From Jimgerdemannia flammicorona (lineage: Eukaryota > Mucoromycota > Endogonomycetes > Endogonales > Endogonaceae): 17,244 nucleotides of DNA. The position numbers were made by a program, and so were the translations under genes. Below the pieces are notes generated by a model. It was given only the letters and a program-made list of their open reading frames with translations, was not told where the DNA came from and ran no database searches. Location: contig RBNI01002883.1 of NCBI GenBank assembly GCA_003990745.1, positions 1 through 17,244 of the forward strand, in the 5' to 3' direction. Shown here in pieces: positions 9,030 through 17,230 of this stretch (its first letter is position 1; each line of letters opens with the position of its first letter).

Positions 9030-11007
9030 CTACACTGACCCAATAATTGCGTAATTGTCGTCGCCAATCTCTCGATCTTCCATATCATAAGACGGCGCGT
9101 TCGACAGGATATTATTGCTCATCTCTCCTATGCATTGATTTCAACGATATCGCATCTCACCTTTACCATCCCAAACCCCAAATTTACAATTGATCTCGCT
9201 TTCTTCGTCTCTTTCTCCGGCAGGAGTAAATGTAATGTGAGTCTTTTGGAAGACGGGGATATGGCCATATGGATGGGTCGACCGAATCTGGATCCCGAAG
9301 ACGTCCTTGTCAAAAGGTTGTGAATCAGCAGCCCATCTTCAAAAATAATAATTCCCCATGTCTACCTTGTCGCTCCCAGTACGCCAGTCGAACGTTTGTA
9401 ATTCTCGACTGTATGCAAACATCGACACTGTTTCCTTCTTCTTGTACGCTGGCCGAAGGGCTTCAAACCTCGCATACGTAACGAGATTAATATGTACTCT
9501 GATGGCAGTCAATTCAGCTGAGGAAGAATTCTGTTTTGAGAAAGGATCAAATGCAGCTTCTGCATGGTCCTTGTGGACCTCGACTCCATTGACTTCAAAC
9601 TCCAGTACAAAGAACGCGTATTGTCACTTGCAATTGCTGATGAACATATCGCAAAGTCAACACTCGCCGATCCTTTGCCATCATTACCTATATAAAATGA
9701 TATCAAAGGTAATAAAGCTTTTAATTTTCTGCGGACATGCTGTCGCGAGTATTGGTATTCTAATTTCTAGTTTACAAAGTCACTTAAATAGTCCCAATAT
9801 GGAAATGAAATTTGACCAATTGACAATTATTCTAGTCCATCTTTATATCGACCGGTATCCTTGAGTGGTGCATGACATATCTGGATTCCGGGGGTTGGCG
9901 GTCACGCGCTTGAGAACTTACTTGGTCGCTGATGGAATGACGGGTGGCGTGATGTCTAACGGAAGGAGGTATAGCAGGCGCGGGACGGAGAATAATAGTG
10001 TTCCAAGGGGATGCCATATTGCTTGAGGAAGTAACGAACCAAACTAATAACGCGGCGATCCCAACTTCCTCTTTTGTAATGTTCTTGGTTCATCTTTTTG
10101 AATTCCCCGCCTCGTAAGAATGTCGCCCAAGTTTCAGATAACCAACGTCGTGCCACCTTTCTGAATTCTTTTCCTATGAGAATATCAAATATATATATAT
10201 CATCACGCTACGTTGTACAAGCCGATTGTCGAGCGACGAATCATCCTACCGCCACAGGATGTCGTCGGTACCATGCCGCCATATGGTTTCTGAAGTCTCA
10301 GATGTGCCGCTCGTGCCGCTCGTGCCTTGGCCCGCCTATGGTCGACCTCCTGCCGCCACGCCGTCTCTTCGTGCTCCTGCTAATCTCTTGTGTTCTTCCT
10401 CGCGCTCCTCCTGGATTGCGTGAAGCCTGCAGTCGTTTTTCTCCCATATGTAGCGTCCGCGTGGCGTTCGCAAACATTTGTTGCATTTCCCGAACCCTCG
10501 AGCCTGGGTCGGGAAACAATCCCTTGATATTCGCGCCCGTCCTCCCGTCCTCTGCGGCGCTTCCTCGCTGACGACCTTCCTTCTTGGAGAGGACGATGCC
10601 CTGGTCCTTCATCCGCTGGACCCTCATCAGCCTCTTCCCATCCCCAAACTCCCAGGTGACCTCCCTCCTCGGTAGAATGGGGATGTGGACAAGCAGTTGC
10701 CCACATCGGCGCCCGACGGTAATTCGCTTCTTCACCTTGGGTATCTCGCTTCGTTTCTCCTACCTCCCACGCCCAAGCTCGCAGCCGGAGAGGGAACCAA
10801 CATCGGTCCCTCGGAATCGGGCTTGTCCTTGATATGCCGGCGGTTCTTCGTTTCCGAAGCTTCGCACGACTGTTCCCTCTTCCTCGAACCAGTGGTGGTA
10901 CAAATGCGGCCGGTGGTGGTGGGTTGCACGGCAGCCGGCCGGGAGACATCGGTGGGAGGCTGGGCGGCATTGGCTGTCGGAATTACCGACGGTATTGACC
11001 GTCGGCA
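9030..11007 (-). pseudogene. Broken multi-exon gene of unknown family
   Basis: Reading the minus strand from 11007 down, coding-like segments follow one another in changing frames. In order: a Ser/Thr/Pro-rich start (10732-11007); a basic segment with KKRITVGRRCGQLLVHIPIL (to 10759); a segment with FGKCNKCLRTPRGRYIWEKN and a charged helix, IQEEREEEHKRL (10336-10608); another charged helix, QEHEETAWRQEVDHRRAKAR (10203-10379); then FKKMNQEHYKRGSWDRRV. Further on come LTLRYVHQQLQVTIRV, FEVNGVEVHKDHAEAAF and FGIQIRSTHPYGHIPVFQKT, ending in DDNYAIIGSV and TAG. Candidate GT-AG introns are 10174-10249, 9881-9921 (donor GTAAGT), 9688-9775, 9306-9365 and 9128-9160 (or to 9166). At least four frame changes and one in-frame TAA interrupt it. 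In the 9366-9599 exon, first codon positions are clearly purine-rich, favouring this strand over the 168-residue plus-strand ORF. No family was recognised; a CxxC pattern may bind zinc. Confidence 0.42.
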
Positions 11008-11356
11008 TTACCGACGGCATTGACCGTCGGCATTACCGACGACATTGACCGTCGGCATTACCGACGACATTGACCGTCGGCATTACCGACGATATTGACC
11101 GTCGGCATTACCGACGGCATTGACCGTCGGCATTACCGACGACATTGACCGTCGGCATTACCGACGATATTGACCGTCGGCATTACCGACGGCATTACCG
11201 ACGGCATTGACCGTCGGCATTACCGACGACATTGACCGTCGGCATTACCGACGACATTGACCGTCGGCATTATCGACGGTATTGACCGTCGGCATTATCG
11301 GCGGCATTGACCGTCGGTATTATCGGTGGTATTGACCGTCGGCATTACCGATGACG
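10970..11356. repeat. 25-bp minisatellite of hairpin units, about 15 copies
   Basis: The unit is TTGACCGTCGGCATTACCGA followed by CGACA (or CGGCA). TTGACCGTCGG starts at 10995, 11020, 11045, 11070, 11095, 11120, 11145, 11170, 11207, 11232, 11257, 11282, 11307 and 11332; a degenerate first unit starts at 10970. Spacing is exactly 25 except once (37, a 12-bp duplication of GGCATTACCGAC). Each unit holds CCGTCGG and CCGACGG separated by 5 bases, so each can form a hairpin, and adjoining arms also pair across unit borders. The unit contains a TGA on the plus strand and a TAA on the minus strand. With a 25-bp period every frame meets a stop, so the array cannot encode protein. Units at the 3' side are more diverged. 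Confidence 0.95.
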
Positions 11357-11411
11357 GTTGGTATACATTGGTCTATAAAACATATAATTCAGCGAGGTTA
11401 TTATGTTTTTA

Positions 11412-12053
11412 TTATTCATGCGTCGTCCTGGCCAGCACTATGTCGAGAAACCGCGTAAATTACCAATCCAAAAAGATGCACTTACCGCTGCCGTCATCGA
11501 AGGAGTACCTCAGCTCAGAACGTTTGGTGAGGAGCACCGAGCCCTGAGGCCTGAGTCGGGTTAGCTGTGCGATGATATAAAACAGGGAAAAATGGAGTCC
11601 GAGTTTGTTATATTGCTCAGAATAAGGGGGACTTACTTATTGTAAACCATCTATTTTGTTGTTGCAGGTTGGTTGTATGGGGAGTCGGTGAAATGGGTTG
11701 GTTGTGGTGAAGTGAGTTGGCGAAGTTGGTTGGGTTGTAGGGTTGGGCTGTGGGTAAAGTGAGTGAGGCGGGTGAAGAGGGTTGAGTGAAGTGGGTTGCG
11801 TTAAGAGGTATCTGGAAACGGTTGTGGCGGAGGTATTTATCGCCATTGCCTGCGCTTTCTGCTTATCCCCCCTTGGGCAGCTACGTAATCCTGTCGCCAC
11901 ATTCAAGTCAGACACCATAAAATGTTTCACCTGACATTACGTCGCATTTGCGAGATATGAAACAGGACATCCACCTTCAATTCCTTAAACCCCCGCAATA
12001 AATTGTATGTGATCAGCGATGCCCAGCGCCATCACTGCTGCTTCATATCCCAT
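11412..12053 (-). pseudogene. Broken four-exon gene of unknown family
   Basis: On the minus strand an ATG at 12051-12053 begins MGYEAAVMALGIADHIQFIA. One extra G in a GGGGG run near 11990 then shifts the frame; in the shifted frame it continues FKELKVDVLFHISQMR. A GTAATG donor and ACAG acceptor (intron 11891-11940) keep the phase into LRSCPRGDKQKAQAMA, followed by a Thr/Pro-rich stretch. That exon ends in TAA (11637-11639) directly abutting a consensus GTAAGT donor (intron 11565-11636). The next exon continues in phase as LTRLRPQGSVLLTKRSELRY. A second GTAAGT donor (intron 11438-11485, 48 bases) leads to VLARTTHE and TAA at 11412. Three GT-AG introns in consistent phase are good evidence for a gene. 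The stop and frameshift suggest decay or sequence error. Family not recognised. Confidence 0.42.
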
Positions 12054-12292
12054 ATTACCACCAACATATGCTCGCCTCCGTTGATATTAATATTCATAAT
12101 GGCATACGATGAAGTTTGACGCCACGCCAGTCCGTCTTTGTCGACAAGTGTGCCTTAAACTGCACCGAGCCATTCCAACCAAGGTCGTGAACGCGTGTCT
12201 GGATGTCTGTATTAATCTCCAAAAGTCGAAGATGCATTGGGATTCAATATCGTCGTTGTTGATCCGGATAAGCTGGCGGGTATTAGGAAGCG

Positions 12293-12394
12293 GTTAGTGT
12301 TTGTTTTTTTATCTGATCCATTAAAGTAATTCTCACTACACACATGCACACCTCCCCCGACTTACCCTCCTCCCCACATCACTCCCTCCAACAG
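12293..12394 (+). other. Retained intron inside the CCT1 relic
   Basis: The donor GTTAGT and acceptor CCAACAG give a 102-base intron. Joining the flanks reads AGG AAG CGA GAG, R-K-R-E, matching the conserved IRxRE stretch before ERIQKIL in TCP-1 alpha. The interior is pyrimidine-rich near the acceptor. The donor is slightly non-consensus. Confidence 0.6.
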
Positions 12395-12514
12395 AGAGAT
12401 TGAGAGCGCATTCAAAAAATTCTTGCCACGGATGCGAAAGTGATCCTTTCGACCAAGGGTATTGACAGCTGTACCACAAGCTTTTCGCCGAAGCCAGAGC
12501 CGTGGCTGCGCATG

Positions 12515-12539
12515 TTTTTTTTTTTTTTTTTTTTTTTTT
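12515..12539. repeat. T25 homopolymer inside the CCT1 relic
   Basis: A run of 25 T directly follows GCGCATG of the CCT1 relic. It separates the segment with AEARAVAA from the segment with GSREQHAIAEF. In the intact protein these are separated by about 120 residues, so the tract marks the deletion junction. Confidence 0.9.
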
Positions 12540-12623
12540 GGCTACTCCCAGCCCTGCTGACCGTACCAGGGATCCCGCGAGCAGCATGCTATTGCCGAGT
12601 TTGCCAACACCCTCCTCGCCATC

Positions 12624-13585
12624 GGGCTGCTTATTTTTGCTTCCAATTGGACCTATGTTCTGGAGCCCATTGAGCCATAATCCTGTATTTGTGAAGAGCG
12701 CTCGCCCCACCGAAATCGTGATGAAACGACAGAGACCGATATGTTCTCTCTATCGACAAGAATATTGAGACGCCCACCCCACGAGGGTTCTCACTATCTA
12801 TTCACGTTTTATGGGCACTGCTTGAGAGGGGCAACGCTGTGAGGCCCCGCCCTGTTTCCAGTGAGTTTTTGCTTCGTTGCATCGTCATCTTTACATAGAG
12901 TTAATAACTCGCCCACCATTTTGTTTTTAACACGGAAAGTCGCTACCTGCACGTACGTGTAAGGGTTGGTATCGTATTTGATATATGTAAATTTTGATTC
13001 GAAAAGAGCTGCAACCTTCTACCGTCCAATATGTTGGTGTTTGCGAGGTTTTCTTCTCTTAAAAAAAAAAAAAAAAGGCGTTGACATGACTATTACGAGA
13101 GCGCCATTAGTCCATCAACTTGTCGAGCACCTTGGGGACAAGTGTTGCCCTCACGCCTTTGGGAAGTTGTCCGAAGCGTAGCAGTATTGTCCCTTCCATT
13201 CCGCGAATCATGTGACCAGCCTGTGCGCTCTGAGGGACAAAAGATGATAGATCCATACCCCTGTGCTCTAAGGTCACCAGAAAGCCAGAAAGGTAGAGAC
13301 ATTGTCACATGACCGGCCCATTCAATGAAGAATATATATTTTAAATAGATGTATATGTATATTTGTAACGCATGTAAAATAGGTTGAAAATAAAAACAAC
13401 CTGGTCCTTTTGAAGGGTTGAACCCCCAAGGGCATAACATGAGGTTGAGCTCAGTAGCCAGGTGATTGTTTCATGACAGCGTTGTGGCATTGGCACAGCC
13501 ACATAACCACGGTATTCCTCTGTTTTCTCACCGAAAGCGACCTCCCACCAGACAGCGAGCCCTGCACCCCTAGGTCATGGAATGA
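12624..13585. other. Spacer, no gene recognised
   Basis: The CCT1 similarity stops near 12623. A run of 16 A sits at 13061-13076. A 9-bp inverted pair, TCATGTGAC (13208-13216) and GTCACATGA (13304-13312), and two related copies of CCTGTGCGCTCTGAGG and CCTGTGCTCTAAGG lie in 13215-13275. A plus-strand frame at about 13480-13585 (ESDLPPDSEPCTPRSW) may be an upstream part of the relic that follows. Confidence 0.45.
13061..13076. repeat. A16 homopolymer
   Basis: A run of 16 A on the plus strand follows TTTTCTTCTCTT. No retroposon body was identified on either side. Confidence 0.9.
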
Positions 13586-14192
13586 GCCATCTCTGATCTC
13601 GTTCTTGATATTATTCTAGCCGACGGCAAAATCGGGTTCGGGCCTGACAACCGACGCTGTATTATTCTGGCCAACGCCCACCCTCTACTTGTCTTGCTCC
13701 AAGCCAAAAATTGTACCAATGTGCTGGCTTAACTCTGCCCATAGTGGTCGCACTATCTTAGCAATTATCAGTACGTCTTCTGGATAATGGCCAACTCGGA
13801 GAAATCGTTGAATTCCAGCTTTTTGAAGGTAACCAAGCTGCTCGTTGCACCCTAGCATATCATATCGACCAAATCGGAGTCCGCGGAGGTGGGGAGGTGG
13901 ACCAGGCTGTTTGATCGTGTCCGCGCCGGGTTGGGTAAAAGTCTCACACCGATGCTATTCTTAGGAAGCAATCCTAGGAAAGGATACTTCACCAGATGAA
14001 TCCCACAAATGTGAAGGAGTGGAACCGGAACCGGAAACAAATGCTTGGAGTGCGGCCTGCAACAGATTCTTGGCCTTCAAGAAATACATTTCCCCCACAA
14101 AGGCATTCTATTCTTGCACGCTTTGCGAGCAAAAAGATAAAGATATCATGTATTTTAACCACAGACAAGCGAATATATTTTTCAGCGACTGA
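13586..14192 (+). pseudogene. Broken split coding region of unknown family
   Basis: The first segment (13586-13732) reads AISDLVLDIILADGKIGFGP, then NRRCIILANAHPLLVLLQAK, then stops. The same frame resumes with SHYLSNYQYVFWIMANSEKS and passes a TAG at 13853-13855, which could be removed with a very short 27-base intron (13829-13855). It continues HIISTKSESAEVGRWTRLFD to RVRAGLG. A GTAAAA donor and CCTAG acceptor (intron 13935-13977, 43 bases) keep the phase into KDTSPDESHKCEGVEPEPET, with CNRFLAFKKYISPTKAFY and a CTLC pair near the end, and TGA at 14190-14192. First codon positions of the last exon are purine-rich. A competing frame over 13762-13910 (RLLDNGQLGEIVEFQLFEGN) is also open. No family was recognised. 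Confidence 0.36.
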
Positions 14193-14363
14193 CGAAACCC
14201 ACAAGCATTTGAACAATACAAGGGAGCCGTAATTTTATTACGGCCAAAGGTCAGTACTGATAAGGACATCGCTATTGTTAAAATTTTAAGGCCAATTCAA
14301 TCATTCCAAGCGAAAGCCTGTGGAATGCGCACAAAAAGAAAAAAAGAAAAACACGTCCCAAAA
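14193..14363. other. Short AT-rich spacer
   Basis: AT-rich DNA with an A-rich stretch around 14331-14352 (AAAAAGAAAAAAAGAAAAAC). No gene seen. Confidence 0.5.
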
Positions 14364-14684
14364 TCACATTGCTACAACGAAATAACAAAATGGGCGTCGG
14401 ACGGGAGTGTTAGACGTTCTTTGGGTGCCTTTTATAGATATTACTGGAGTCGTCCCAAGGATAGTCGCAGAGTCGATGGCCGGAATAGGATGCGGGTGTA
14501 GATTCCATAACTTGTAGACCAAAGAATTTGACTTATTATTTAAGAGTAATTCATCACATTGAGAATGATTTATTTCCCTTAGGTCCTTTCTTCCAATAAC
14601 GCGTTCGGCAAATGTACAGTCTTCTCCGTCGCCATCTTGGACTTTACGTTTCCTCTTCCATTGGTCCACATCATATCGTTCTGC
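14364..14684 (-). CDS. Open frame, possible exon of unknown gene
   Basis: The minus strand is open for 106 codons after an in-frame TAA at 14685-14687, with no usable ATG near the start. It would therefore be an internal or terminal exon, or a broken gene. It begins AERYDVDQWKRKRKVQDGDG and is lysine- and acid-rich at first, then reads LWNLHPHPIPAIDSATILGT. First codon positions are clearly purine-rich, in favour of coding. A competing short frame from ATG at 14711-14713 (MNGSRNKQNDMMWTNGRG) overlaps its start. TTTTATATGG lies upstream and could act as a TATA element. No family was recognised. Confidence 0.3.
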   Translation of the reverse strand, partial: AERYDVDQWKRKRKVQDGDGEDCTFAERVIGRKDLREINHSQCDELLLNNKSNSLVYKLWNLHPHPIPAIDSATILGTTPVISIKGTQRTSNTPVRRPFCYFVVAM

Positions 14685-14845
14685 TTATTTCTTGACCCAT
14701 TCATTGACCATATAAAATCCCCTCTTGCTAGCCCGATTTTCTTGTACTGTGTCCTAAACCTTAAAGAATAATGTAAAATTGGCTATCCTGCTCACCACAA
14801 AATTTATGTATTTAGTGACCGATTGGGGGGACGGGGGTGTATTCC

Positions 14846-14869
14846 AAAAAAAAAAAAAAAAAAAAAAAA
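14846..14869. repeat. A24 homopolymer
   Basis: A run of 24 A on the plus strand is preceded by a G-rich stretch (GGGGGGACGGGGGTG). No retroposon body was identified. Confidence 0.9.
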
Positions 14870-15084
14870 GTAGTCCACAAGAATGAGAAAGTCTACGTAA
14901 ATTGCAATCCCCATTCGGCGTGCCAATAGAGTTTTTAACTGCATACTTTACAAAGCAGGCAACAGTATGACCGATTCCGAGCTGAAGGCAAATATCAAGA
15001 CAATGACTGTAGTGTATCCCCCTTGCCAGAAGTAGGTTCAGTTCCAATACAAGCGCACGGTTTCCAATTCACTGCGACGTAATA

Positions 15085-15480
15085 ATGATACTCAAACGGG
15101 GAGACAAGTATCTGATCCACAACACGAAACCTGACGGTGTTATCACTGTGGCGAGTAACATGACCAAAGATTGGAAGTGCTCGGAACCGTACAATGCCCG
15201 TCCTAATCTGACGACCGGCGATTCGATAAATAGAGCGCGCATTAGTTGGCGGTATTCCATGTTTCTCAACAATTGTTGGGGCATGACGGAGCGTGTCCTG
15301 GGTTGGTGGAGACAATCTGAACTGATACAAACGGCTAGGTTAGTTATATCATTAAGTATTAACGATATCGGTTTCGTCGCCGAAATTTGCACGTTTGATG
15401 ACGACCATACGAAAATCTGGGTGTTGTCCCCTCTGTTTCAACCGCGAAATCCAAACGTAAAAAAAAAAAAAAAAACCTAG
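15085..15480 (+). CDS. ORF of 131 residues, function unknown
   Basis: A continuous frame from ATG to TAG. It reads MILKRGDKYLIHNTKPDGVI and later has SWRYSMFLNNCWGMTERVLG, giving a balanced, soluble-looking composition. Its end runs into a 17-nt A tract (15459-15475), which encodes a lysine string just before the stop. First codon positions are somewhat purine-rich. Two antisense frames of 107 and 111 codons overlap it, so the strand is uncertain. No domain was recognised and no TATA box or introns were seen. Confidence 0.28.
   Translation: MILKRGDKYLIHNTKPDGVITVASNMTKDWKCSEPYNARPNLTTGDSINRARISWRYSMFLNNCWGMTERVLGWWRQSELIQTARLVISLSINDIGFVAEICTFDDDHTKIWVLSPLFQPRNPNVKKKKKT
15459..15475. repeat. 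A17 homopolymer
   Basis: A run of 17 A on the plus strand, just before the TAG of the 131-residue ORF. It could be a poly(A) remnant of a retroposed copy, but no parent was recognised. Confidence 0.9.
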
Positions 15481-15548
15481 CTCTTAAAAATCCTGGTCCT
15501 GGATCATTTCAGAACCGTGAAATCGCGGCCCCTTCATGCTGCTGGAAA

Positions 15549-15863
15549 TCAGGGCAGCCTAACCCTAGGTAGACGAGCGTCAGCGCCGTCCAACGGCAAC
15601 CGTTGTGGATTACGGAAGTAATCGTGATGGAGCTTGCCAAACTCGTCGCGCTCCGCTCTGTAAACGACACGCCGTCTGTCCGCCAATTCCACTGTAGGGC
15701 ACATAAAGGTGCCAATGCTTGAGACGGGTTGCGATAAAAATTGAAAATCGAGTTGTATAAAATTGACCAGGCCAATTATTTGTGGCGAGTAAATCCCTTC
15801 ATTTCTCCGGGCAATGGGACCGATTTTGAGCTGACATGTGTGGCTACCGACAATTGACGATGC
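15549..15863 (-). CDS. Open exon-like segment, possible internal exon
   Basis: The minus strand is open for about 104 codons between a TGA at 15864-15866 and a TGA at 15549-15551, with no start codon at its beginning. It contains IARRNEGIYSPQIIGLVNFI, SIGTFMCPTVELADRRRV and AERDEFGKLHHDYFRNPQ. An acceptor-like TGTCGGTAG lies near 15848 and a CCTGATTTCCAG stretch just past the end. First-position bias is weak. A different minus frame (15509-15775) overlaps it. No family was recognised. Confidence 0.27.
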   Translation of the reverse strand, partial: ASSIVGSHTCQLKIGPIARRNEGIYSPQIIGLVNFIQLDFQFLSQPVSSIGTFMCPTVELADRRRVVYRAERDEFGKLHHDYFRNPQRLPLDGADARLPRVRLP

Positions 15864-15922
15864 TCATAAATTAATATAAGCTGGGACAGTCTCGTCTTAA
15901 TGATTCCAGGTCGTTGTGCTGA

Positions 15923-16109
15923 ACCGATCGTGTGGCGGGTGCAGCTACGAGAATCACTGTGGTGTTAAAAAAGTGTAAGTTCATTGATGGTAGTACCATG
16001 GAGTTAAAGCGACTGTCTAAAGAGCCGTTCGTTGTTGGTATGTGCTCATTAACTTTTATTTGTATTCACGCGTATCTTTATAGTTTTTGCAATCAATAAT
16101 AACACGTAA
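15923..16109 (+). CDS. Partial candidate gene with a good intron
   Basis: An open stretch (15923-16037) reads TDRVAGAATRITVVLKKCKF and STMELKRLSKEPFVV. It is followed by a consensus GTATGT donor at 16038 and a TTTATAG acceptor at 16083, with an ATTAACT branch-like motif between, giving a 46-base intron. The second exon adds FAINNNT and ends in TAA. No initiating ATG was found for the first exon; an upstream exon is possible. The antisense strand is also open here (LPSMNLHFFNTTVILVAAPA), which cautions against trusting the open frame alone. The intron is the best support. Confidence 0.27.
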
Positions 16110-16627
16110 AGTTTCGTTTGGTCCATTATTTTGGTCAAGTACTTTTTTTGATTCGTCTGGGAGCCGGACTTCCAGAGGCATTCAACAACCCAGCTCTGAG
16201 AATTTGCTAGATCGTCAAGAATCACAACTATATCTCGCTTGCCGCTCAGCTCTATACAAATTGCGGTCATGAGTGGAGGCTGGCAAACAGAGAAGGAAAC
16301 TCGATGGTAAGGTAATGCGGGAAACAAAACTATTGCATGAGCTATACTAAAATGGTAAGTATACGATTGGCACTATGCGCGAATGGTTCATAGGAATAAA
16401 ATATAATTATATACTATGGCCGATCCTAAATCAAAGCCGGTGTTTGCGAGCACATAAACATTGACATCCTGACTCGTGGGATTACGCCAATTTTTTTGTC
16501 CCATTAAAACGGACATCAGATGCGAGGACACCAAATAGGAAAAGAAACCTACATTAGAACCTATACATTTCTAATTGAAGCTCACATTACTGCAAAAGCC
16601 TAAATTAGATAATGTACAAGTGTCCGT
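16110..16627. other. AT-rich spacer, no gene seen
   Basis: Only frames of about 60-92 residues occur, with no domain or splice support. No repeat was recognised. Confidence 0.45.
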
Positions 16628-17143
16628 GTGGGAGTAGATCCTGGCGTCAGCCTAAACCACGTGCCATTCACGTCACCACCAGGCGGACGATGGATGACCG
16701 TCTTTTATGAGACTCGTCATCCGCTTAGTGACAAAATTCGCTGCCTCGTCGTTGTTGAGTGGCGATTGGCTGCAGCTAGGCGTTACTGTTTTGCAACCGA
16801 GCGACGATGTTGGTGACGTTGGTGTGCCTTGCCACCGTATTTTTGTTGCTTTTTGTCTGAGGAGCAAAGTCTGTCGCTTGTACATTGTAGCTGGTTTGAG
16901 CAGCGAGTGGGAGGTGCTGTTTTACGCCTGGCTCGTGTTCAACGAAATCCGTGGACGTTCTCCATCTCGGTTACGACTTCTCTACTGGATCTGGGTAGCG
17001 AGATTCTCATTTTGTGTCTGCTGCTTGGCCGCGTCAATTTACGACACTCTCTACCCTACCCTACGTTCGGCATTGTTTCGCCTGGCTATTTATCCCACCA
17101 ACGTGTTTGGAGCATCACCGATATCCTACCGGCTGTGAAGTGA
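16628..17143. other. GC-richer stretch with overlapping ORFs on both strands
   Basis: The plus strand has a 143-residue frame from ATG (16707-17138) containing cysteine- and tryptophan-rich hydrophobic segments such as WEVLFYAWLVFNEI. It also has a 104-residue frame at 16829-17143. The minus strand has a 70-residue frame from ATG (16673-16885) reading MYKRQTLLLRQKATKIRW, composed more like a soluble protein. Codon bias does not separate them clearly. One of them may be real; I recognise none. Confidence 0.22.
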
Positions 17144-17230
17144 GCGTTGGACTTCCGAATCGTGCCCATCGTGATGTCAATATCGTTTTTATGTCTCGAA
17201 AAAGCGTTAGCGAGTCAACAAAACCTCCTC

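Larger units (their letters stand above)
12128..12623 (+). pseudogene. Relic of T-complex protein 1 subunit alpha (CCT1)
   Basis: This is a decayed copy of the cytosolic chaperonin subunit TCP-1 alpha, normally about 550 residues and part of the actin- and tubulin-folding ring complex. Segments appear in the family's order but in different frames: SVFVDKCALNC (12131-12163); IPTKVVNA, CLD and INLQKSKMH (12172-12237); LGFNIVVVDPDKLAGIRKR (12237-12292); ERIQKILATDAKVILSTKGI (12404-12463); LYHKLFAEARAVAA (12469-12510); and QGSREQHAIAEFANTLLAI (12567-12623). A GT-AG intron (12293-12394) remains, so it was not copied from spliced RNA. A 25-nt T run at 12515-12539 stands where roughly 120 residues of the normal protein are missing. 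The N-terminal part and the end are absent. With several small indels and a large deletion it cannot make a working subunit. Confidence 0.85.

Noticed and set aside
9358..9864. 168-residue plus-strand ORF, the second longest with an ATG
   Set aside because: First codon positions are near even between purine and pyrimidine, while the minus frame over the same bases is purine-rich and bounded by matching splice sites. It may still be real, but the minus strand is preferred.
10970..11356. CRISPR-like array of regular repeats
   Set aside because: There are no unique spacers: the whole 25-bp unit repeats. The setting is a eukaryotic genome and no cas genes are present. It is a minisatellite.
11997..12130. 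Extension of the CCT1 relic upstream of 12128
   Set aside because: Short resemblances (for example VDINIHNG at 12080) are too weak, and the minus strand gives a better open frame there.
12336..12710. Minus-strand ORF with a lysine run
   Set aside because: It is antisense to the CCT1 relic and the lysines come from the T25 tract.
12440..12768. Two plus ORFs with poly-Phe opposite the same tract
   Set aside because: They join parts of the CCT1 relic in wrong frames across the T run; similarity to TCP-1 alpha lies in other frames.
13208..13312. 9-bp inverted pair TCATGTGAC / GTCACATGA
   Set aside because: Too short and with no further extension; likely chance.
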